From the NCBI RefSeq assembly GCF_034424625.1, contig NZ_CP139976.1, forward strand, positions 2,046,001 to 2,110,000: 64,000 nt of DNA. The letters are read 5' to 3'. Both the position numbers and the translations under genes were made by a program. The stretch's first letter is position 1, and the number at the start of each line of letters is the position of its first letter. The notes beneath the pieces were generated by a model. It did no database searches. It saw only the letters and a program-made list of their open reading frames with translations, and was not told where the DNA came from. The stretch comes from Janthinobacterium lividum (GTDB lineage: Bacteria > Pseudomonadota > Gammaproteobacteria > Burkholderiales > Burkholderiaceae_D). Positions 1 to 9,366 of the stretch are shown one piece after another.

Positions 1-1138
1 CCAGGGCCATGATGGCGACAAATGATTCCATCAGCATGGCGCCATAGCCGATGAAGCGGGCGTGGCTTTCGTTTTCAATCATCTTCGGCGTGGTGCCCGA
101 GGAAATCAAGGCGTGGAAGCCGGACACGGCGCCGCAGGCAATCGTGATGAACAGGAAGGGGAACAGATTGCCCGACCAGACGGGGCCGGAGCCGTCGATG
201 AACTTGGTCATGGCCGGCATTTTCAGGTACGGCGCGACGACGATGATGCCGATGGCCAGGCCCAGGATGGTGCCGATTTTCAGGAAAGTCGACAGGTAGT
301 CGCGCGGCGCCAGCAGCAGCCACACGGGCAGCACCGAGGCGATGAAGCCGTAGCCGATCAGCATCCACGTCAGTTCCGTGCCCGTGAACGTGAACATCGG
401 GCCCAGCACGGCGTGTTCCTGCACGTACTGGCCGCCGATGATGGCCAGCATCAGCAAGACAAAACCGATGATGGAAATTTCGCCGATGCGGCCCACGCGG
501 ATGAAGCGCGAATACACACCCATGAACAGCGCGATGGGGATCGTTGCCATCACGGTGAAGCTGCCCCATGGGGAGCCGGTCAGCGCCTTGACGACGATCA
601 ATGCCAGCACGGCCAGGATGATGACCATGATCATGAAGCAGCCGAGCAGGGCGATCATGCCGGGAATTTCGCCCAGTTCCGCCTTGATCAGGTCGCCCAG
701 CGAGCGGCCGTCGCGGCGCATGGAAATGAACAGCACGATGAAATCCTGCACGGCGCCCGCAAACACCACGCCCGCCAAGATCCACAGCATGCCGGGCAGA
801 TAGCCCATCTGCGCGGCCAGCACGGGGCCGACCAGGGGACCGGCGCCGGCGATCGCCGCAAAATGGTGGCCGAACAGCACATATTTATTCGTCGGCACGT
901 GATCGAGGCCATCGTTGTGCTTGAAGGCCGGCGTCATGCGGCGCGCGTCCAGGCCCAGTACCTTGTCGGCGATGAACAGGCTGTAGAAACGGTAGGCGAT
1001 CAGATACACGCAGACGGCGGCGATGACGATCCAGATCGCGCTGATCGGTTCGCCACGTTGCAGGGCGACGACGCCCAGAGACCCGGCGCCTGCCAGCGCA
1101 AGCGCTGCCCAGCCCAGTTGTTTGAAAATGCGGTTCAT
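1..1138 (-). CDS. cstA: Carbon starvation protein CstA, C-terminus outside window
   Basis: Inner-membrane CstA-family transporter, known in enterobacteria as a peptide/pyruvate importer induced by carbon limitation. About 379 N-terminal residues are visible; the family is usually near 690, so the gene runs off the left edge. The start ATG has GGAGG six bases upstream. Seen directly: an N-terminal hydrophobic helix, the family stretch TPAFKHNDGLDHVPTNK near residue 70 followed by FGHHFAAIAGAGPL, and many further membrane segments. It is divergent from a Cache-domain two-component system, which suggests (inference) that this system controls it in response to the transported acid. The paralogue BtsT is the main alternative name. 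Confidence 0.93.
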   Translation of the reverse strand, partial: MNRIFKQLGWAALALAGAGSLGVVALQRGEPISAIWIVIAAVCVYLIAYRFYSLFIADKVLGLDARRMTPAFKHNDGLDHVPTNKYVLFGHHFAAIAGAGPLVGPVLAAQMGYLPGMLWILAGVVFAGAVQDFIVLFISMRRDGRSLGDLIKAELGEIPGMIALLGCFMIMVIILAVLALIVVKALTGSPWGSFTVMATIPIALFMGVYSRFIRVGRIGEISIIGFVLLMLAIIGGQYVQEHAVLGPMFTFTGTELTWMLIGYGFIASVLPVWLLLAPRDYLSTFLKIGTILGLAIGIIVVAPYLKMPAMTKFIDGSGPVWSGNLFPFLFITIACGAVSGFHALISSGTTPKMIENESHARFIGYGAMLMESFVAIMAL

Positions 1139-1278
1139 GCTTCCTCCAGAGATTGACGGGCGCTGTGCCGTGCGATGATGTGTGCTGCCGAGCCTGGTCG
1201 TCGCCAGTTTGGGTGTGAATTGGGTGTTTGCAGCTTATGGCGAGTATTCAGGAATCGTATAATTGCCGCAAGCGCACG

Positions 1279-1310
1279 ACTACGCAGTAACGCTCAGTAT
1301 TACTACGCAG
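1279..1310. promoter_or_regulatory. Direct repeat, candidate response-regulator site between cstA and the two-component genes
   Basis: The nine-mer ACTACGCAG occurs twice, 23 bases apart (1279-1287 and 1302-1310), in the 240-base divergent region. About two helical turns of spacing suits a dimeric LuxR/NarL-type regulator such as the one encoded at 2760. The binding role is inferred. Confidence 0.45.
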
Positions 1311-1379
1311 ACCGATCGCCGTGCCGCGACGTAAAATCACGCATTCCCACCAGCATCGACGCCGCCGGAGCGCCAGGCC

Positions 1380-2750
1380 ATGAAACTCAGACAGAAAGTC
1401 ATCTTCCTGGCCATCACGCCGCTGATCCTCGCCCTGTGCGCCATTGCATTTGCCGTGCGGCACCAGGCCATCACCCTGGCCGAGCAGCAGCGCGCCACCA
1501 TCCAGCAGGCGTATTTGGCCAGCAAGGAAGCTGAACTCAAGCATTACGTGACCCTGGCCAGCCATTCCATCGCTTCCCTGTACCAGTCGGGGCGCAAGGA
1601 TGAGGCCACGCAAGAGGAGGCCAAGCGCATCCTGTCCGCCCTCAGCTATGGCGACGACGGCTATTTCTTCATCTATGATTTGCAGGGCAAGTCGCTGATG
1701 CATCCGCGCCAGCCCGAACTGGTGGGGCAGAATCTGTGGCAATTGCGCGACGCCGAGGGCAATCTGACCATCCAGCGCCTGATGCAGCGGGCGAAGAGCG
1801 GCGGCGGCTTTGAGCGCTACAACTGGATCAAGCCGTCGACGAACAAGTCCGCCCCCAAGCTCGGCTATGTGATCCTGATGCCGGAATGGGGCTGGATGAT
1901 GGGTACCGGCATTTATATGGATGACGTGGACCAGGCGCTGGCCAAGGTTGATGCCCAGCAGTCGCGCAATATCCGCTCGACCATGGAACTGATCGCCGCC
2001 ATCGCCATCCTCGGCTCCCTGCTGGTGGCCGCCTGCGGCCTCGTGCTGAACCTGCGCGAATTGCGGGTGGCCGACGCCAAGCTGAAAGTGCTGGCGCAGC
2101 GCGTGGTGGAATCGCAGGAAGAAGAGCGGGCGCGGCTGTCGCGCGACTTGCATGACGGCATCAGCCAGTGGCTGGTGTCCATCAAGCTGCAGATCGAGGC
2201 GGGCATCGCGCGCCTGGCCGGCAATACCGAGCAAAAAGAAAAGGCGCCCGCCACCTTCGAGCGGGCCGCCGAGCAACTCAACAAGGTGCTGGGCGAAGTG
2301 CGGCGCATTTCGCACAACCTGCGCCCGGCCATCCTCGACGACCTGGGCCTGGCCGCCGCGCTCGACCACCTCGTGCATGAATTTAACGACAGCAGCAGCG
2401 CGCAAGCCAGTTTCACGGCCAGCCCGGCGGCGGCGGGCGAGGGCTTGCCCGACATGGTCAATACCGTATTGTTCCGCATCGCCCAGGAAGCGCTGACCAA
2501 TTGCGAGCGCCATGCCCACGCCCGCGGCGTGGAAGTGAGCTTGCACGAGGCGGGCAAGGCCGTGGAATTGCGCATCCAGGATAATGGCGGCGGCTTCGAT
2601 TTCGATGGCATCGCCCTGCATCCGCAGCGCGGCATCGGTCTGCGCAACATGACGGAACGCATGGAAGCCATCGGCGGCAGCCTGCACATCACCTCGTCTG
2701 CGGCCGGTACCCTGGTGCTGGCGCGGCTCGCCCTTCCACCCTCACACTGA
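1380..2750 (+). CDS. Cache-domain sensor histidine kinase (NarX/UhpB type)
   Basis: Membrane sensor kinase, 456 residues. A first membrane helix (about 8-26) is followed by a periplasmic single Cache domain (about 35-190; stretches DDGYFFIYDLQGKSLMHP and WGWMMGTGIYMDD), a second helix (about 198-220), a HisKA_3 dimerisation domain with phospho-acceptor His258 in SRDLHDGISQWL, and a C-terminal ATPase domain with NCERHAHA (N box) and DNGGGF. Cache domains of this type bind small organic acids; the actual ligand is not visible. It sits 9 bases before its response regulator and is divergent from cstA, so pyruvate or a similar acid is a reasonable guess. Confidence 0.9.
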   Translation: MKLRQKVIFLAITPLILALCAIAFAVRHQAITLAEQQRATIQQAYLASKEAELKHYVTLASHSIASLYQSGRKDEATQEEAKRILSALSYGDDGYFFIYDLQGKSLMHPRQPELVGQNLWQLRDAEGNLTIQRLMQRAKSGGGFERYNWIKPSTNKSAPKLGYVILMPEWGWMMGTGIYMDDVDQALAKVDAQQSRNIRSTMELIAAIAILGSLLVAACGLVLNLRELRVADAKLKVLAQRVVESQEEERARLSRDLHDGISQWLVSIKLQIEAGIARLAGNTEQKEKAPATFERAAEQLNKVLGEVRRISHNLRPAILDDLGLAAALDHLVHEFNDSSSAQASFTASPAAAGEGLPDMVNTVLFRIAQEALTNCERHAHARGVEVSLHEAGKAVELRIQDNGGGFDFDGIALHPQRGIGLRNMTERMEAIGGSLHITSSAAGTLVLARLALPPSH

Positions 2751-2759
2751 TAGATACAC

Positions 2760-3389
2760 ATGACCGAGAAGATCAACATCCTGCTGGTGGACGACCACCC
2801 CCTCGTACGCGACGGCTTGCGCGCGCGCCTGGAGGCGGTGGCGCATTTCGACGTGGTGGCCGAGGCGGGCGGCGCCGACGAGGCGTTGAGCCAGGCGCGC
2901 GCGCACCAGGTGGACCTCGTGTTGATGGATATCAATATGCGCGGCATCAACGGCATCGAAGCGACGGCGCTGTTCAAGCAGGCGTTTCCGCAGATTGCCG
3001 TGTTGATCCTGTCCATGCACGACAAGCTCGAATATGTGTCGCAAGCCATCGCCGCCGGGGCGCGCGGCTATGTGCTCAAAGATGCTCCTGGGAAAGATAT
3101 CGTCTTCGCCATCGAGACGGTGATGTCCGGCGGCATTTATTACAGCGCGGCCCTGGCGCGGCAACTGTCGCGCCCGCAGGTGCACGATTCCTTCCTCACC
3201 ACGCGCGAGCAGCAAGTGCTGCAGCACATCGCGGCGGGCCAGTCGAACAAGCAGATCGCCCGCGACCTGGACCTGAGCGTGCGCACGGTGGAGACGCACC
3301 GGCTGAACATCAAGCGCAAGCTGGGCATCGAAGGGCAGGCCGAATTGATCAAATATGCGGTCGAGCACGCGCATGGCGGCAGCGCCTGA
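2760..3389 (+). CDS. LuxR/NarL-family response regulator
   Basis: Cytoplasmic DNA-binding partner of the kinase just upstream. The receiver domain (about 5-120) has the acidic pair DD at 11-12, phospho-acceptor Asp57 in LVLMDINM and the conserved Lys in YVLKDAP. The C-terminal LuxR helix-turn-helix (about 145-205) carries LTTREQQVLQHIAAGQSNKQIARDL cut by usual family landmarks and SVRTVETH. 209 residues is the normal length. Likely target is the divergent cstA and its own operon, via the repeats at 1279-1310 (inference). Confidence 0.92.
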   Translation: MTEKINILLVDDHPLVRDGLRARLEAVAHFDVVAEAGGADEALSQARAHQVDLVLMDINMRGINGIEATALFKQAFPQIAVLILSMHDKLEYVSQAIAAGARGYVLKDAPGKDIVFAIETVMSGGIYYSAALARQLSRPQVHDSFLTTREQQVLQHIAAGQSNKQIARDLDLSVRTVETHRLNIKRKLGIEGQAELIKYAVEHAHGGSA

Positions 3390-3607
3390 GAATGCGCGCG
3401 CCGTGCCGTGTTTTTGTCAAACCCGCATGGCAGGCGGGTCTCGCGGGGGAATGTTCTTTTTGAATATTTATTGCCAAAATTAAACTGTTTCATGGGTGAG
3501 ATTCGGATAGAATGATTCTCGCTGTCGAAATGGCATCCCTGTCGGGCCAGGGTTGCCAATGCTGGTCAGTTTATTTACTATGGCGCCCTACCCACACTGA
3601 GATACCG

Positions 3608-4780
3608 ATGTCAGCGTCTGAATCAAACCTGTTTCCGTTGGTGGGATTACAAGCAGTTGCCAATGCTCATAACGAGTGGGTCGCTGTCACCTTGCATGTA
3701 CCGCAGGCCTCGACGGCGCCGCTGCTGGCGGCGCTGGCCGCCGCCGATGCGTATGCCTTCCTGGCGCCGCTCGACTGCATCATTCCCCTGGCCGATCCGC
3801 ATGGCGTGGACGAGGCCGTGCTGGCGCAACTGGCGCCGCAACGCACCATCTTCCGTTTGCCGGCCCATCTTGCCGGCGACAAGCAGATCCAGAAAAAATG
3901 CCAGCAATGGCGCGACGCCGGCTACCGCCTCATCCTCGATGGCGCCGATGCCGGTCCCGTGGCGGCGGCGCAAGTCGACGCGCGCGCGCTGAGCTTTGAC
4001 GCGTCCGGTGCGCGCCCGGCCCTGCACCAGTTGCTGCCCTTGGCGGGGCCGCACCTGGCGTACAACATCGCCGACGCGGAGCAGTTTGCTGCCTTGCAAG
4101 AACTCGGCGTGAGCTGGTTTGCCGGCGACTACGCCCTGCACCATGCGCGCCAGCAAAGCGAGCCGGAAGACGCCACGTCGCGGCGCCGCCTGCTGGCGCT
4201 GCTGGGCTTGCTGGCCCGCGATGCCGACGCGCACGAACTGGAAGTGCCGCTCAAGCAAGATCCATCGCTCAGCTATCATTTATTGAAACTGGTCAATTCA
4301 GCCGCCTTCGGCTTCACGGCGCCGATTACCAGCTTCAGCCAGGCCATTACCCTGCTGGGCCGGCGCCAGCTGCAGCGCTGGCTGCAACTGCTGCTGTATG
4401 CGCGGCAACAGGACGATGGCAAGATCCACGCGCTGCTGCCGCTGGCGGCCGTGCGCGCGGCGCAGATGGAAGCGCTGTGCCAGCTGCGCGGCGGCGACCG
4501 CGACGCGCAGGACCTGGCCTTCATGGCGGGCGTGTTCTCGCTGCTCGACGTCCTGCTGGGCATGCCGATGCAGGAAATCATCGCCACCCTGAATCTGGCG
4601 CCGGAAGTGAGCACCGCCTTGCTCGAACGCAATGGCGAACTGGGCACCTTGCTGGCACTGGTCGAAAGCGCCGCGCCGCCGCCCGAAGGCTTGCGCCGCG
4701 CCGGCATCGATGGAGAAACCTATTGGCGCAGCCTGCTGCAGGCCTACCAATGGGCCATCCAGGTCAGCCGGAACCTCTAG
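3608..4780 (+). CDS. HDOD-domain protein with degenerate EAL-like N-terminus
   Basis: Signalling protein of about 390 residues. The C-terminal half (about 190-390) is an HDOD domain: the stretch [20 protein letters not shown] followed by [17 protein letters not shown] is typical. The N-terminal half resembles the EAL fold of YuxH-type EAL-HDOD proteins but shows no EAL motif or metal-binding acids, so it is probably not catalytic. I chose the ATG at 3608 because the longer frame upstream is poorly conserved in composition and lacks a ribosome site; the choice is not certain. Only one base separates it from the c-di-GMP gene that follows, so the two are probably co-translated. Confidence 0.75.
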   Translation: MSASESNLFPLVGLQAVANAHNEWVAVTLHVPQASTAPLLAALAAADAYAFLAPLDCIIPLADPHGVDEAVLAQLAPQRTIFRLPAHLAGDKQIQKKCQQWRDAGYRLILDGADAGPVAAAQVDARALSFDASGARPALHQLLPLAGPHLAYNIADAEQFAALQELGVSWFAGDYALHHARQQSEPEDATSRRRLLALLGLLARDADAHELEVPLKQDPSLSYHLLKLVNSAAFGFTAPITSFSQAITLLGRRQLQRWLQLLLYARQQDDGKIHALLPLAAVRAAQMEALCQLRGGDRDAQDLAFMAGVFSLLDVLLGMPMQEIIATLNLAPEVSTALLERNGELGTLLALVESAAPPPEGLRRAGIDGETYWRSLLQAYQWAIQVSRNL

Positions 4781-4781
4781 C

Positions 4782-6827
4782 ATGACCCTGTTTCCGGTGT
4801 CGGATTTCCTCGGTGACAGCGCCGCCCTGTGCGACGCCGTCGTGCGTTTGCGCGGCCCTGCGCTGGTGGCCGAGCTGGGCCGTATTGCCAGCGCCGTGAT
4901 GGCCAGCCCGCATGGCCGCTTCCTGCCTGCGGCCAACATGGACGCCGCTGCGCCGGTCGCGCTGTTTCCCGACGATACGCCCGCCTTGCTGCAGGAAATC
5001 AGTTTCGACGGCCACTGCTTCGGCCATTACAGCGTGGCGGGACGCCCGCTGTATAACGACGCCGACCGCCGCCACCTGGCCAGCCTGGCATCGTTGACGG
5101 CCGGCGTCTTGCAAGTGCATTCGCTGGCGCAACGCTCGACCCATGCTTACGCGCAAGTCGAAGCCTTGCTGGCGCAGCAGACGCAAATCCTCGATCAATT
5201 GCACGAATCCGTGCTGACGATGGACTTGACTGGCTACATCACCAGCTGGAACAAGGGCGCCGAGCGCCTGTTCGGCTACACCTCGGTGGAAGCCGTGGGG
5301 CGCAACATCCTGTTCCTGTACGACGACGAAGACACGGGTTTCCACGACGCCTTCCTGGAGCAGGGAGGGCGCCTGATGGAGGTGCGCCGCCGAAAGAAGT
5401 CGGGCGAGATCTTCTGGGCCAGCCTGTCCTTGTCGCCGCTGCAAGACCTGGATGACAAGCCCATCGGACTCATCGCCTACCTGACGGACATCACGGAGCG
5501 CAAGCTGGCCGAAGAGCGCCTGCACCACCTGGCCTATTACGACCCCCTGACCAGCCTGCCTAACCGTACCTTGCTGGCCAAGCTGGTCGACCAGGCCCTC
5601 AGCGTGGCGCAGCGCAGCAAGATGCTCGGCTGCGTGCTGTTCATCGACTTGAACCGTTTTAAACTGATCAACGATACCCTGGGCCGGCGCATCGGCGACG
5701 AATTGCTGCGGCAAGTCTCGCTGCGTTTCCGCCACGCCTTGCGCGACCAGGACCTGGTGGCCCGCCTGGGCGGCGACGAGTTCGCCGTCGGCCTGTTCGA
5801 TATCGGCCAGCATTTCGAGGCCAGCATGGTGGCGCAAAAGCTGCTGGCCTCGCTGGTGGAACCGTTTTTGATCGAAGGCCACGACTTGCGCGTGGGCGCC
5901 AGCATCGGCATCAGCGTGTATCCGCAAGATGGGCAGGACGCGGAAACCCTGCTGCGCCTGGCCGATATCGCCATGTACCGGGCCAAGCAGGACAGCGGCG
6001 GCGAAGCGGAAAGCGTGGCCTTCTACAGCCAGGACATGAACCTGGGCATGCAGGCGCGCATGCGCCTGGAAACAGGCTTGCGCCAGGCCCTGTCTGAGCA
6101 GCAACTGCTGCTGCACTACCAGCCAAAGTATGCCTTGGCCAGCGGGCGCATCATCGGCGCCGAAGCCCTGGTGCGCTGGCACCACCCGCAGCACGGCATG
6201 ATCCCGCCCGCCGAGTTTATTCCTTTGGCCGAATCGACGGGGCTGGTGGTGCAAGTGGGCGAGTGGGTGCTGGAAGCGGCCTGCGCCCAGGCGCAAGCGT
6301 GGAAACTGGCCGGCCTGCCGCCGATCCGCCTGGCCGTCAACGTGTCCGCACGCGAATTCACGGCAGCCCTGCCCGCCAGGGTGGCCGCGACCCTGGCCCG
6401 CTACGGCCTGGAAGCGGCCTGGCTGGAGCTGGAAATCACGGAAAGCACCCTGATGCACAATATCGAGAGGGTCATCGGCATCATGGACCGTATCACGGCG
6501 CTGGGCGTGGCCCTGTCGCTGGACGATTTCGGCACTGGTTACTCAAGCTTGTCCTACCTCAAGCGTTTCCCCATCGACACATTAAAGATCGACCGCTCGT
6601 TCACCACCGGCATTCCGACAGATGCCAGCGACTGCGCCATCGCCAGCACCATCATCAGCATCGCCCAGCAGCTGCACCATAAAGTTATCGCGGAAGGCGT
6701 GGAAACGGCGGAGCAGCTGGCCTTCCTGAAGAGTTCTGGCTGCGACGAAGTGCAGGGCTATCTGTTCTCGCGGCCGTTGCCGGCGGGGGAGTTCGAGAAG
6801 GCGCTGCGGAAAAACTGGGGCGTTTAG
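4782..6827 (+). CDS. PAS-GGDEF-EAL c-di-GMP turnover protein
   Basis: Cytoplasmic two-headed enzyme, 681 residues. The N-terminus (about 1-125) looks like a divergent GAF-type sensor. A PAS domain follows (about 135-255; [18 protein letters not shown] and [15 protein letters not shown]). The diguanylate cyclase domain has an intact GGDEF at 330-334, and the phosphodiesterase domain an intact EAL at 461-463 plus [19 protein letters not shown] and EGVETAEQL. Both activities therefore look possible; which dominates cannot be read from sequence. Its start lies one base after the stop of the HDOD gene, indicating coupling and a shared signalling job. Confidence 0.92.
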   Translation: MTLFPVSDFLGDSAALCDAVVRLRGPALVAELGRIASAVMASPHGRFLPAANMDAAAPVALFPDDTPALLQEISFDGHCFGHYSVAGRPLYNDADRRHLASLASLTAGVLQVHSLAQRSTHAYAQVEALLAQQTQILDQLHESVLTMDLTGYITSWNKGAERLFGYTSVEAVGRNILFLYDDEDTGFHDAFLEQGGRLMEVRRRKKSGEIFWASLSLSPLQDLDDKPIGLIAYLTDITERKLAEERLHHLAYYDPLTSLPNRTLLAKLVDQALSVAQRSKMLGCVLFIDLNRFKLINDTLGRRIGDELLRQVSLRFRHALRDQDLVARLGGDEFAVGLFDIGQHFEASMVAQKLLASLVEPFLIEGHDLRVGASIGISVYPQDGQDAETLLRLADIAMYRAKQDSGGEAESVAFYSQDMNLGMQARMRLETGLRQALSEQQLLLHYQPKYALASGRIIGAEALVRWHHPQHGMIPPAEFIPLAESTGLVVQVGEWVLEAACAQAQAWKLAGLPPIRLAVNVSAREFTAALPARVAATLARYGLEAAWLELEITESTLMHNIERVIGIMDRITALGVALSLDDFGTGYSSLSYLKRFPIDTLKIDRSFTTGIPTDASDCAIASTIISIAQQLHHKVIAEGVETAEQLAFLKSSGCDEVQGYLFSRPLPAGEFEKALRKNWGV

Positions 6828-6875
6828 GCTTCCCGTTGGCGTACCGGCGCAAATATGGAACCCATAGGCGAAGGG

Positions 6876-6906
6876 CCGGGGTCAGACCCGCCGGGTCTGA
6901 CCCCGG
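6876..6906. repeat. Perfect 14-bp inverted repeat with 3-base loop
   Basis: A perfect palindrome (arms 6876-6889 and 6893-6906) with core GGGGTCAGACCC lies between the EAL gene and tRNA-Ser. There is no T-run after it, so it is not a classic terminator; it may be a dispersed genomic palindrome. Confidence 0.7.
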
Positions 6907-6988
6907 AGGTTGCTGTGAGGTTTAAATACGCGGCACTGACTACTCGCCATTGGTAAGCCACGGACCTTTATGTATAATGCTGCCATCT

Positions 6989-7078
6989 GGAAGCGTGGCC
7001 GAGTGGTTGAAGGCACTAGTCTTGAAAACTAGCGACGGGTTAAACTGTTCGTGAGTTCGAATCTCACCGCTTCCGCCA
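6989..7078 (+). tRNA. tRNA-Ser (anticodon UGA)
   Basis: Complete cloverleaf: acceptor GGAAGCG pairs with CGCTTCC (7068-7074), then G and encoded CCA at 7076-7078. The anticodon stem CTAGT/ACTAG encloses loop CTTGAAA, giving anticodon TGA at 7023-7025. The long variable arm and the T-arm GTGAGTTCGAATCTCAC are typical of serine tRNAs. A TATAAT-like box (TATAATGC) lies just upstream at about 6973-6980. Confidence 0.97.
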
Positions 7079-7093
7079 GGAAATAAAAAGAAG

Positions 7094-7119
7094 AGCCGCC
7101 CCCTTGGGCGGCTTTTTTT
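7094..7119 (+). terminator. Rho-independent terminator of tRNA-Ser
   Basis: An 8-bp GC stem (AGCCGCCC / GGGCGGCT) with a short loop is followed by seven T residues, directly behind the tRNA. Confidence 0.9.
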
Positions 7120-7126
7120 ATTTCTT

Positions 7127-7250
7127 GGCGGAAGCGAGCAGGGCGGCGCCCTGCGTGTGAGATTCGAAGGGCTGGGCCTATCGGCCCAGCCCTCCCCGAA
7201 TCCTCCAACCGCTGCCGCTGCGCGGCAGCCCCGCGCGCCTTGGGCGCGCG
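7127..7250. repeat. Hairpin array with inverted piece of the tRNA-Ser 3' end
   Basis: Bases 7127-7136 and 7157-7168 together are the reverse complement of the tRNA-Ser acceptor/T-arm end; they are split by a perfect 7-bp hairpin (7138-7154). Three more perfect hairpins follow: an 11-bp stem at 7168-7193, an 8-bp stem at 7211-7229 and an 8-bp stem at 7232-7250. No coding gene is seen from 7120 to 7584. The array could be a tRNA-derived insertion scar, a structured RNA or a repeat element. Confidence 0.65.
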
Positions 7251-7340
7251 TTCGTGCTTCCAATCAGTTTTGCGACTGAGCCAACTGTCACAGAACCCCA
7301 CGCCTCAGTCCGTGTCTGAACGCCAAACCTGCCCCTCGCG
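7168..7340. repeat. Imperfect direct repeat, copy A
   Basis: This segment shares several blocks with 9367-9599, in the same order: a GGCTGGGCC palindrome followed by GAATCCTCC, then AATCAGTTTT.CGACTGAGC.A and TCACAG....AACGC.TCAGT. Block similarity by eye is roughly 75-80 percent. The two copies bracket an AT-rich stretch with small unknown genes. Confidence 0.55.
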
Positions 7341-7584
7341 TTAGTGCACGTGGTGTACTGGCCAAGGGATTTGCAGGGGAAGTGGGAGAGTGCTCCCTTA
7401 TAATAATAGGTGTTTTGCCCCTATGCTTCCTTACGTTCTTGTCAGCATGATTTTTGCTTGTTAATAGTTAAATTTTTACTTCTTCAACAACTTGATTAAA
7501 GAAAATATTTACTCAAAAATGGAAATTTAAGTTATCTTTAAGACAAAAAAGGAGACATTTTTCTCTTTTATTGATGAGGCAAAA

Positions 7585-7809
7585 ATGCACGTTAACAAAC
7601 TTGATGAACCCATATTTGCTATTGCAGCCAACCAAAATTATGACTGTTTAAGGCATGACGGTCTAACAGCGCAAAAAGTCGATGTCGGAGTCATTTTTCA
7701 AGAAATGCTAGGCACAGCGACTGCGGCCGCCTACTTGGCGAAAAACAACGTTCCTATGCACATAGCTCTCCGGGTCTTGACGCAAACCCATCGTAAGGCT
7801 ACGAAATGA
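7585..7809 (+). CDS. Small hypothetical protein, 74 residues
   Basis: I do not recognise this family. The 74-residue product has no signal peptide or membrane helix and ends in a basic tail (THRKATK). GAGG lies a few bases before the ATG, and the AT-rich DNA upstream has promoter-like character, so expression is plausible. It lies in the AT-rich segment between the two direct repeats behind tRNA-Ser, which suggests acquired DNA. The 270 bases after it (7810-8083) hold nothing I can support. Confidence 0.5.
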   Translation: MHVNKLDEPIFAIAANQNYDCLRHDGLTAQKVDVGVIFQEMLGTATAAAYLAKNNVPMHIALRVLTQTHRKATK

Positions 7810-8083
7810 GGGGATGGCTGTTGTTGCTGAGTAGCTAACGTACGAAAAAATCTGTCATTTTGTTGTCATTCCCAGGCTAAAACACCCCAAATAATGACAG
7901 CTTTCTTCTAGCTAACTACTTGATTCTAAAAATTCAGTGGTGGAGACGTCTGGGACCGAACTTGCCTCGCCAAGTGGCCAGGCGCTATAAACTTTTTCTA
8001 CGGTTTTGGTGTTGGTATGAGGTAGCCCTTGATGACGTGCTGGACCAAGGCTTGCGGCGCCTCGTCAAGGTGGTCAGTAAACT

Positions 8084-8577
8084 TTACATATCCAGCCACC
8101 AGTTGAGTAGGGTTTCATCATTGTCGTCATCGAGGTTGGCGTAGATATTGGCGAAGTACCATTCCACGCCCGTTGCTTCGCGGAAGGCGTCGGAGGGACC
8201 GTTGACGTTGTAAATGCCGTGGTGGCCCGGCACGCTGAAGGTCAGATTGCCTTCATATTGGCCATCCATGGTGCCGCCAAGCTGCTTTTGCACGTCGTAC
8301 TCGAGCCGGTCGACTGCGGACTGGCTCACGGCGTCGGCATCGTAGATCTGGATGCAGAAGTTGCCGCCGCGCTTCAATACTTGGGCGGGGGAGAGCGGGT
8401 CGGCGATGTTTAGATGTCGCCGTGCGCCAAATTTAGGGCCAAGCCGGGTGACGCCAGCAGTCCGAAGACGTGCTCGGCAATCTGGTGCGCCGGCAGAGTT
8501 TCGTACGTGAGGCCGTCGGTGTCTTCGTCTGCCAGTACGCGGATGTGTGGCATGCCTTTACAATTGATGTTTTCCAT
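8084..8577 (-). pseudogene. Frameshifted hypothetical gene (DUF4265-like)
   Basis: Two frames read as one protein: 55 residues from the ATG at 8577 (MENINCKGMPHIRVLADED...) ending in GDI-stop at 8410, then a second frame from about 8409 to the stop at 8084 (ADPLSPAQVLKRGGNFCIQIYD...). Removing the eight bases 8405-8412, which include a repeat of ACATC on the coding strand, joins both frames exactly and gives 161 residues. An eight-base partial tandem duplication is therefore the likely cause. The restored protein resembles DUF4265 proteins (YE.L..., GD, RGGN); that match is from memory and weak. It lies in the AT-richer island behind tRNA-Ser. Confidence 0.6.
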
Positions 8578-8654
8578 TCACTCTTTCATATTGCTGGTAC
8601 GCTGCGGTGCGGGTCGCGCCAGCTAAATAGATACGACAATATTGTGCAGGCTGC

Positions 8655-9347
8655 ATGAAGAACGACATTTCCTTACCATTTGTCGCATTCACTCATCCTG
8701 AAGTTTTGTCAAACCGTCTACTCCAAGGAATGCAAATTTTAACAAAACTGGAAAAAGCGCTGGGACTTACACAGCCGAACGGCCCGGATGCCGAGCAAGA
8801 TATCCTAATCCTGGCCCTGAAAGGAAAATGTGCCGGCGACACTTATTATCACAACATGGATCAGTCGGTTTTTGACAGCGCTATGGAAGGTAACGAGGAG
8901 GAAGATTTTTATCACTTCTATGTTCGGCAGAGAACGATAGGTATTCAAGCGTTCAAAAAAGAAGTAGAAAACGATCTCTCGACTCTGTCTGGATGTCAGC
9001 TTCATGCCATCGTCCAGCATCATAATTATGATAGTGGCATATGGCTTCTAACGCAGATCATAGCGCAAGCAAAGTGTGAATTTGCTACAGCGCTGTGCAT
9101 CTACTGGGCCAATCAGCCGGGCGATCACTATGCGCGATACGAGACACTCGATCTTGCTTGCGAGGATATCCATGCTCTATCCCATGCGAATGCCGTGTTG
9201 CTCAATAAAATCGAATACAAGACAAAGCTGGGAATATTTGCACAGATTCTTCCCATTCCCGACGTTGCTTGTTTCCTGGATCGCAAGCCAGATTATTCAG
9301 TGAAGCCATTGATCAATATTCCAGTTGAACTCCGTGTATACTTGTGA
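8655..9347 (+). CDS. DUF4274-like hypothetical protein
   Basis: A 230-residue soluble protein. The central stretch LHAIVQHHNYDSGIWLL followed by CEFATALCIYWANQPGD (about residues 116-155) matches the pattern of DUF4274, a domain of unknown function. No signal peptide or membrane helix is seen. Base composition is clearly lower in GC than the flanking chromosome, and the gene sits just inside direct-repeat copy B, so it is probably acquired. DUF4274 proteins are sometimes found among immunity-like genes; there is no toxin beside it here. Confidence 0.6.
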   Translation: MKNDISLPFVAFTHPEVLSNRLLQGMQILTKLEKALGLTQPNGPDAEQDILILALKGKCAGDTYYHNMDQSVFDSAMEGNEEEDFYHFYVRQRTIGIQAFKKEVENDLSTLSGCQLHAIVQHHNYDSGIWLLTQIIAQAKCEFATALCIYWANQPGDHYARYETLDLACEDIHALSHANAVLLNKIEYKTKLGIFAQILPIPDVACFLDRKPDYSVKPLINIPVELRVYL

Positions 9348-9366
9348 AGAATAAAGCTTGGGCTAT

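Noticed and set aside
3420..3440. Short hairpin ACCCGC/GCGGGT after the response regulator
   Set aside because: Six-base stem and no T-run; too weak to call a terminator.
6940..7301. Minus-strand open frames over tRNA-Ser (reading ...EAVRFELTN...)
   Set aside because: They are antisense translations of the tRNA and the hairpin array; this is a known annotation artefact.
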